Below are positions 57,451-64,000 of a stretch of DNA of 64,000 nt, piece by piece; the stretch's first letter is position 1; every line of letters starts with the position of its first letter. The position numbers and the translations under genes were made by a program. Below the pieces are notes generated by a model. It saw only the letters and a program-made list of their open reading frames with translations. It did no database searches and was not told the origin of the DNA. The DNA is from Manihot esculenta. Its lineage: Eukaryota; Streptophyta; Magnoliopsida; Malpighiales; Euphorbiaceae. Location of the stretch: positions 5,249,379 through 5,313,378 of the forward strand of contig NC_035164.2 in NCBI RefSeq assembly GCF_001659605.2, written 5' to 3'.

Positions 57451-57722
57451 TTCATAGGATCGGACCTAAAGTGTCGGGCTCATAGAGGTTATAGAAGGTC
57501 AAGCACAATAGGAAAGATCATGTCCACTAGGATAGGATGTGGAGTCCTGTCTTGTATGATGATGTGAAATGCCATGATTATATGCATGTGCATTGATGCT
57601 ATGATTTGAATGATGTGTATGTGATGAGGGTTCATGTGTGCCCACATGAACCATATGACGCTAATGTTTGAACCATATGACGCTAATGTTTGTGTGATGT
57701 GTACTATTTTTTAGAAAACAGG

Positions 57723-60700
57723 ATGAGAGGAACTCGTCGATCTGCACGATTGACTGGAGTGCCACCTGAGGATGAGGGCACGAGCGCCCGTCCTCCTACA
57801 TTGCCTAGGGCAATGTCTTGTAGAGCAAACAGAGAAAGAGTGTCAAGGGACCCTAGAAGGTCTTTTGATGCTAGCAGAAGGGGAACGAACAGAGGAGGAA
57901 ATTCTTCAGATGTGAGGGAGGTTATGGAAGAGGATCAGAGGAGGGATGGGAATTTGGATGTTAGCATGGAGGAAGAAGGGACAGGGGAGTCTCAGGGAGG
58001 CGTTCAGGCCTCGGGGTATGGTTTTCCACCCCATTATCCACCCTTCCCACAGGGTTCAGGGTATCCGATGGGAGGCACATCGGATTATTCCAGCTTTAAC
58101 CCCTACCCCACCTACATGCCTTATCCACCTTTCTATCCACCTTACACACAATACCCAGCTTATCCACCCTCACCCTTCTATCCAAACCCGGCAAACCCCA
58201 CCTCGGGGAATGCTGCACCCCCACCTCCACCACCTACAGAACCAGCAGCCCCAGTTACTCAACCTCCCAGACCTAGCTCAGCCAGTGGGAGCAAGGTAAA
58301 AATGACAGATTACCTTAAGCTGGATGCTCCCAAATACAAGTCAGGGGATGACCCCTTTAAGTATCTGAGAGTAGTGAAGACAATAACTGATGAGCTAGGG
58401 GCGGATGATAGCAGGGCCATTCAGATGGCAGGGTTCACCTTAAAGTGCAATAAGGCACGAGAATGGTTCAAGTGTTATGTGGACCCGAGACTAGACGGCA
58501 TGACATAGGAAGAATTTGCGAATGAGTTCGCTGGATGGGCTTTTCCAGACAGTTCCAGAGAACTGAAGATGATTGAGTTTGAGCAACTGAGGCAGACAGA
58601 GCATATGAGTGTAGAGGAGTTCACAGATAAATTCTTGGAGCTATTGCCTTTTTCAGGGCAAGCTCCATATACAGATACGAAGAAAGCCAAGAGGTATGTC
58701 ATGAAGCTGCATTCAAGGTACTCCTCGTTGATTTAGTCAATTGAGAGGGAAAGTTTCCACACTGTGGTGGATATGGCTCGAAGGATGGAGGCGAGCGCTA
58801 TAGTTGAGGGGTCAGTGAAGCAGTCAATGACCCAGTCTTCAGGGGTTAAGACCCCAGGCAGAGGAGGGCCAGGTCTCTCTTCTCAGAGCTCAAGTAAGAA
58901 GAGGTGGGATAACACCACCAAGAAACCGAAGAAGAATAAGTTTTGGAATAAGTTGAAATCCGATCTGGGATTTGGCGGTGGCTCGAGCTCAGGTTCAGAC
59001 GGTACAGAATGCCAGAAATGTGGAAGGCCGCACAGGGGAGTGTGTCGAGCTGGGACTAATGCATGTTTAAGATGTGGACAGGAGGGACACATAACTCGGG
59101 AGTGTCCTAGAGCACCTTTTATGGGCCAGCCCCAGCAGACAGCTTCGGGTAGTGTGGCACAGCCAGCAGCTCCAGCCACAACTCAGGGCAGTGGCAGAGG
59201 TAGAGGGAGAGGGGCAGCCTCTTCTTCTGGTTCCCGGGGTGAAGGTCCATCAGCTCCAGCCAGGATCTTCACCATGACTCAGCAGGAGGCTAACACATCC
59301 AACACCGTGGTGTCAGGTAATCTCGTCATTGGGTGTTCTGATGTGTATGCATTAATGGACCCGGGTGCATCTCATTCATTTATTGCTCCGAGAGCCGTCG
59401 AGAGGTTGGGTCTGATAGTCTCTGGGTTAGAGTGTCCCCTATGGGTCAGTGGACCCAAGTGTGACCCGTCAGTGGCAGTGTCAGTCTGCCAGTTCAGTCC
59501 AGTTTTTATTGAGGGAAGATGCCTCTCCGCCGACCTTGTGGTTCTAGATTTGACAAACTTTGACGTCATTCTAGGGATGGATTGGCTATCTACCCATGGT
59601 GCTACCTTGGACTGCAGGGACAAGGTAGTCAGGTTCAGAGATCAGAACGGGTCAGAGGTCGTCTTCAGAGGAGACAAGAGGGGTACACCTAGAGGTATGA
59701 TATCAGCTCTTCAGGCTCGCAGGTTGCTTAGGAAGGGATGTCAGGGGTATTTGGCTCATGTGAGGGAGCTTAGTAGTCAGGTCAGGGAGCTAGCCTCGGT
59801 GCCAGTTGTCAGAGAGTTTCAGGATGTCTTTCCAGACGAGCTTCCAGGTTTACCACCTGCTAGGGAGATAGAGTTCGAGATAGAGTTGGTGCCTGGAACT
59901 AGACCGATCTCTATCCCTCCCTACAGGATGGCCCCAGCCGAGTTGAAGGAGTTGAAAGAACAGTTGCAAGAGCTGGTAGAAAAGGGCTTCATCCGATAGA
60001 GTACCTCACCTTGGGGTGCTCCGGTCTTGTTTGTGAGGAAGAAGGATGGATCCCTTAGACTTTGTATCGACTACAGGCAGTTGAACAAAGTCACTACCAA
60101 AAATAGGTACCCTCTGCCAAGGATCGATGATCTATTCGACCAACTAGCAGGAGCGGGTTGTTTCTCCAAAATAGATCTAAGATCGGGGTACCATCAGCTA
60201 AGGATAAGGGATGAGGACGTGCCAAAGACAGCTTTCCGGACCAGATATGGGCATTTTGAGTTCCTTGTGATGCCGTTCGGGTTAACCAACGCCCCTGCAG
60301 CATTTATGGATCTCATGAACAGAGTATTTAGCCAATACCTGGATCACTTTGTTATTGTCTTTATAGATGATATCTTAGTGTATTCCAGGAACGCAGAAGA
60401 GCATGCCCATCATCTGAGGTTGGTCCTACAGACCTTGAGGGAACATGGCTTGTATGCCAAGTTCTCTAAGTGTGAGTTCTGGCTGAGGAGCATTTCATTC
60501 TTGGGGCATGTGGTGTCAGAAAATGGTATAGAAGTAGACCCCAAGAAGGTAGAAGCTGTGGCTAACTGGCCTAGACCCACTTCAGTGACAGAGATTAGAA
60601 TTTTCTTGGGTTTAGCAGGTTACTACAGGAGGTTCGTCCAGGACTTCTCGAAAATTGCAGCTCCTCTGACCAGGTTAACCAGGAAGAATCAGAAGTTTGT

Positions 60701-62702
60701 GTGGACAGACCAGTGCGAAGAGAGTTTTGAAGAGCTTAAGAGGAGGTTGACTTCAGCACCAGTTTTAGCTCTGCCATCTAGTGATGAGGACTTTACAGTC
60801 TTTTGTGATGCATCCAGAGTGGGTTTGGGTTGTGTGTTAATGCAAAATGAAAAGGTAATTGCTTATGCTTCTAGGCAGCTGAAGAAGCATGAGTTGAATT
60901 ACCCCACACATGACCTGGAGATGGCAGCAGTAATCTTTGCGCTCAAGATGTGGAGGCACTACCTCTATGGGGTTAAATGTGAGATCTTCACGGATCATAA
61001 GAGCCTACAGTACATCTTGAGTCAAAGAGATTTGAACTTGAGACAGAGAAGATGGGTGGAGCTGCTGAGTGACTATGATTGCAAGATTCAGTACCATCCG
61101 GGTAAGGCGAACGTTGTGGCAGACGCCTTAAGCCGGAAATCACTCGGCAGTTTATCCCACATATCGGCAGAGAGGAGGCCAGTGGTGAAGGAGTTTTACA
61201 AGCTCATTGAGGAAGGTCTACAGATGGAGTTATCTGGTACAGGTGCCTTGGTGGCCCAGATGAGAGTGGCACCCGTGTTTCTGGAGCAGGTGGCTCAGAA
61301 ACAGCATGAGGACCCGGAGTTAGTAAAGATTGCCAGGACTGTTCAGTCAGGCAATGATGGTGAGTTCAGATTCGACAGCAAGGGGATCCTCCGCCATGGG
61401 AGTCGACTATGTGTACCAGATGACATAGGGCTAAAAGGAGACATTATGAGAGAGGCTCATAATGCAAGATACAACATTCACCCCGGAGCCACCAAGATGT
61501 ATCAAGATCTAAAGAAGGTTTATTGGTGGCCAGCTATGAAGAAAGAAGTGGCACAGTTTGTGTCAGCCTGCGAAGTGTGTCAAAGGGTGAAGCTGGAACA
61601 TCAGAAGCCGGCTGGAATGCTTAACCCGCTACCTATTCCAGAGTGGAAATGATAAAATATAGCTATGGACTTCGTAGTGGGGTTACCGGCGGCGTCCAAC
61701 AGATTGGACTCCATATGGGTGATTGTGGACAGACTCACCAAATCTGCTCACTTCATCCCTGTCAGGAGTGGCTATTCTGTGGATAAGTTGGCGCAGGTGT
61801 ATGTCGATGAGATCGTCAGGCTGCATGGGGTTCCTGTTTCTATAGTGTCCGATAGAGGGCCCCAGTTCACCTCCAGATTTTGGCGGAGTCTGCAGAACGC
61901 CATGGGTACTAAGTTGGATTTTAGCACTGCTTTCCATCCTCAAACGGACGGACAATCAGAAAGGACCATCCAGACCATAGAGGATATGCTCAGAATGTGT
62001 GTGCTGGACTTTGGCGGTTCTTGGAGGCAGCATCTACCTTTGGTGGAGTTTGCCTACAATAACAGCCATCATGCTAGCATCGGGATGGCTCCATATGAAG
62101 CTTTATATGGAAGGAAGTGCAGATCACCTGTTTGCTGGAAAGAGGTTGGAGAAAAGGCCTTGGCAGGGCCTGAGCTAGTAGAGATTACCAGCAGGGTAGT
62201 ACCCATAATCAGAGAAAGAATCAAGACTGCTGCAAGCAGACAGAAGAGTTATGCAAACATCCGCAGAAGATAGTTAGAGTTTCAGGAGGGGGATCTGGTA
62301 TTGCTCAAGGTGTCTCCTATGAAAGGAGTGGTTCGCTTCGGAAAGAAAGGTAAACTAGCCCCACGATACATCGGACCCTTTGAAATCTTGCAAAAGATTA
62401 GGAATGTGTCGTACAAGCTGGATTTACCTGCTTCAATGGAAAGAATCCATCCAGTTTTCCATGTTTCAAAGTTGAGGAAGTTTGTGTCAGATCCGAGCAA
62501 GGTTCTTAGTGAGCCTGATGTGGAGGTCCAAGAGGATCTCACCTATGTTGAACAGCCAGTACGGATCATAGACACCCAGATCAGAAAGTTAAGGAACAAG
62601 GAAATCCCGATGGTGAAAGTCCTGTGGAACCACCACAATTTTTAGGAATGCACTTGGGAGACACGGGAGTCTATGCTCCAGCAGTACCCTCATCTCTTTT
62701 AA
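57723..62702 (+). pseudogene. Gag-Pol of gypsy element 4 (six in-frame stops)
   Basis: Collinear with element 1 over its whole length in one reading frame without frameshift. Stops are at 58506-58508 (TAG, same site as the amber of element 1), 58734-58736 (TAG), 59997-59999 (TAG), 61650-61652 (TGA), 62271-62273 (TAG) and 62643-62645 (TAG). Apart from the last, they sit where CAG or TGG codons stand in the sister copies, the signature of C-to-T and G-to-A decay of methylated DNA. Zinc knuckle (first Cys pair kept as CLRCGQEGH), protease [19 protein letters not shown], RNase H, integrase and chromodomain are all recognisable. Confidence 0.92.
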
Positions 62703-62796
62703 GGTTAGATCTCTATGTATTTATGTCCTATGTATGTATGTTATGTTTTATGCCATGCTTTGTGCTAGTTGAGGAACATTCGGGGACGAATGTTCT

Positions 62797-62810
62797 TAAG
62801 GGGGGGAGAA
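62797..62810 (+). other. polypurine tract of gypsy element 4
   Basis: AAGGGGGGGAGAA directly before the 3' LTR TG at 62811. Confidence 0.8.
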
Positions 62811-64000
62811 TGTAATACCCGGCTAGACTCCGGTATCGAAATTCCTACCGTCTGGTGGAATCTCGGATGTCGGAAGCCTCTAGTAGGGTAGAATTATGTT
62901 TTCATAAAATGTTTTAAGGTATTTCATGGTTTTAAGTAAAATGGAAATGAGTTTTTACATAAAAACAACCTTGGAGGAAAACTCAGGTTCGGCCGCCGAA
63001 CCTCAAGTTCGGCCGCCGAACATGCAGGCCTTCGGGAGCGCCTTTAGGCCCCCGAAAGCATAAGTGAGGAAAGTCCAGGTTCGGCCGCCGAACATGGCAT
63101 GCATGCGGAGGCACGTTCGGCCCCCGAACGTGGCCTGGCCAGCCACTATAAAAGGGTCCCTCAGCCGAAAATGGGCGAGCTTTTTCCCCATTTCCGGCCA
63201 AGGTGAGCTCTCCACCGTTCTTCACCGATCTTGAGTTCTTTCCTCCCAATCTTACTCGATTTTCATGAGTTTTTAACTTGTTTTGAAGATTTTCAAGCTT
63301 TGAGCGAAGTTTGGAGCTTTGTGGTTCAAGGGAACTCAACCCCTCCCATCTCCAAGTTTGGATCGTCTCTCTCTCGATCTCCACGAGGTAAGAGCCGATC
63401 TTAAGCTCATTTCATATTTAAAGTAAGTTTTATGCAAGATCTATGGGGTAGAATGCATGTTTAGCTCATAGTTAGGTTTATGGGTTTTATATGTGTTTAT
63501 GATCAATGTGAGTTATTGGATGTGTTGTAGTTGGGGTTTTTGATGGTTTGATGCCCCTATGAACTTGTATGTTGCTTGTGAATGATTGAGAATGTTGTAG
63601 AATAGGTTTATGCATGTTTGGATGAGAGTGAAGGCATAAATGCATAAGGGAGCTGAGTTTCTGCCATTCTGGGAGAAACCAGGTTCGGCAGCCGAAGGAA
63701 CTTTCGGCCGCCGAACGTGCTTGTGGAGGCAGCCTTCGGCTGCCGAAGCTTGCCCCCGAAAGGAGACTTTCGTCTCTGTCTGGGAGTTTCGGCCGCCGAA
63801 AGTGCCGCCGAACATGCATGAGTTTCACCTCTGTCTGGGAGTTTCGGCCGCCGAAGGTGCCGTCGAACCTGCCTGACTTTCTGCTCTTGAGGGACTTTCG
63901 GCCGCCGAACCTGCCGCCGAAAGTGCCCTGTCCAGCCCTTTCTTGCATATTTTTCTATGATTGTTCCATGATGTTTTAGGGGGTTTTTGGGGAGTAGTTT
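62811..64000 (+). repeat. 3' LTR of gypsy element 4 (partial)
   Basis: Starts TGTAATACCCGGCTAG and continues to the window end. TATA box at 63147-63154. It differs from the 5' LTR by substitutions and by palindrome-unit indels near 62985-63085 and 63690-63760. Confidence 0.9.

Larger units (their letters stand above)
55094..64000 (+). mobile_element. Ty3/gypsy chromovirus element 4 (runs off the window)
   Basis: 5' LTR, PBS, complete but decayed gag-pol, polypurine tract and the first 1190 bp of the 3' LTR. Same family as elements 1 and 3. Six in-frame stops and visible LTR divergence make it older than element 1. The left flank is GCCAC; the matching right flank lies beyond the window. Confidence 0.92.

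Overview
The window is nuclear DNA of a flowering plant. It shows GT-AG introns, a plastid-targeted VIPP1 gene, a class IV chitinase, PIP-type peptide-hormone genes and plant-specific transposon clades (Tekay-like chromovirus, copia, CACTA, TRIM and hAT-type MITEs). A woody eudicot is plausible, but the species cannot be settled from the sequence alone. Most of the DNA is transposon or AT-rich intergenic sequence. I support six host genes: one chitinase, four small secreted-peptide genes and one VIPP1 gene.

Layout. 1-15654: a decayed copia retrotransposon (minus strand, its other end beyond the left edge). It is split by a complete Ty3/gypsy chromovirus (1639-11479, target duplication GCTTC) and by a rearranged array of TRIM miniature retrotransposons (12057-13597). 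16860-18061: a class IV chitinase gene with tandem W-boxes, a TATA box and one intron. 18750-18903: a solo TRIM LTR with target duplication TACAA. 20369-23045: a LINE tail, then a small copia element whose ORF fuses Gag directly to RNase H. 23230-30270: a CACTA transposon remnant split by a defective gypsy element (25494-30085, target duplication TAAAC) whose 3' end is not its own LTR.

30312-43310: two tandem copies of a 6-7 kb segment. Each carries two genes for PAMP-induced-peptide (PIP/PIPL) precursors ending in an SGPSxxGxGH motif, giving four in total. The copies are separated by A/T-rich DNA with fold-back MITEs. One MITE (40806-41280) inserted after the duplication, because its empty site survives in the other copy. 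The third PIP gene has lost its TATA-box region through a 109-bp deletion.

43310-48245: AT-rich intergenic DNA with a very small TRIM. 48246-54594 (minus strand): an 11-exon VIPP1/IM30 gene, reconstructed with all introns GT-AG and a continuous 336-residue reading frame. 55094-64000: a second nearly full gypsy chromovirus, running off the right edge; it starts 500 bp upstream of the VIPP1 start codon.

How the parts relate. Chitinase and PIP peptides both belong to the defence repertoire: the enzyme attacks fungal chitin, and the peptides amplify pattern-triggered immunity through receptor kinases. Both have W-box-type promoter motifs. VIPP1 is unrelated housekeeping for thylakoid membranes. 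The retrotransposons share LTRs packed with GCCGCC-containing palindromes around their TATA boxes. Two independent gypsy copies carry the same in-frame stop codon in gag.
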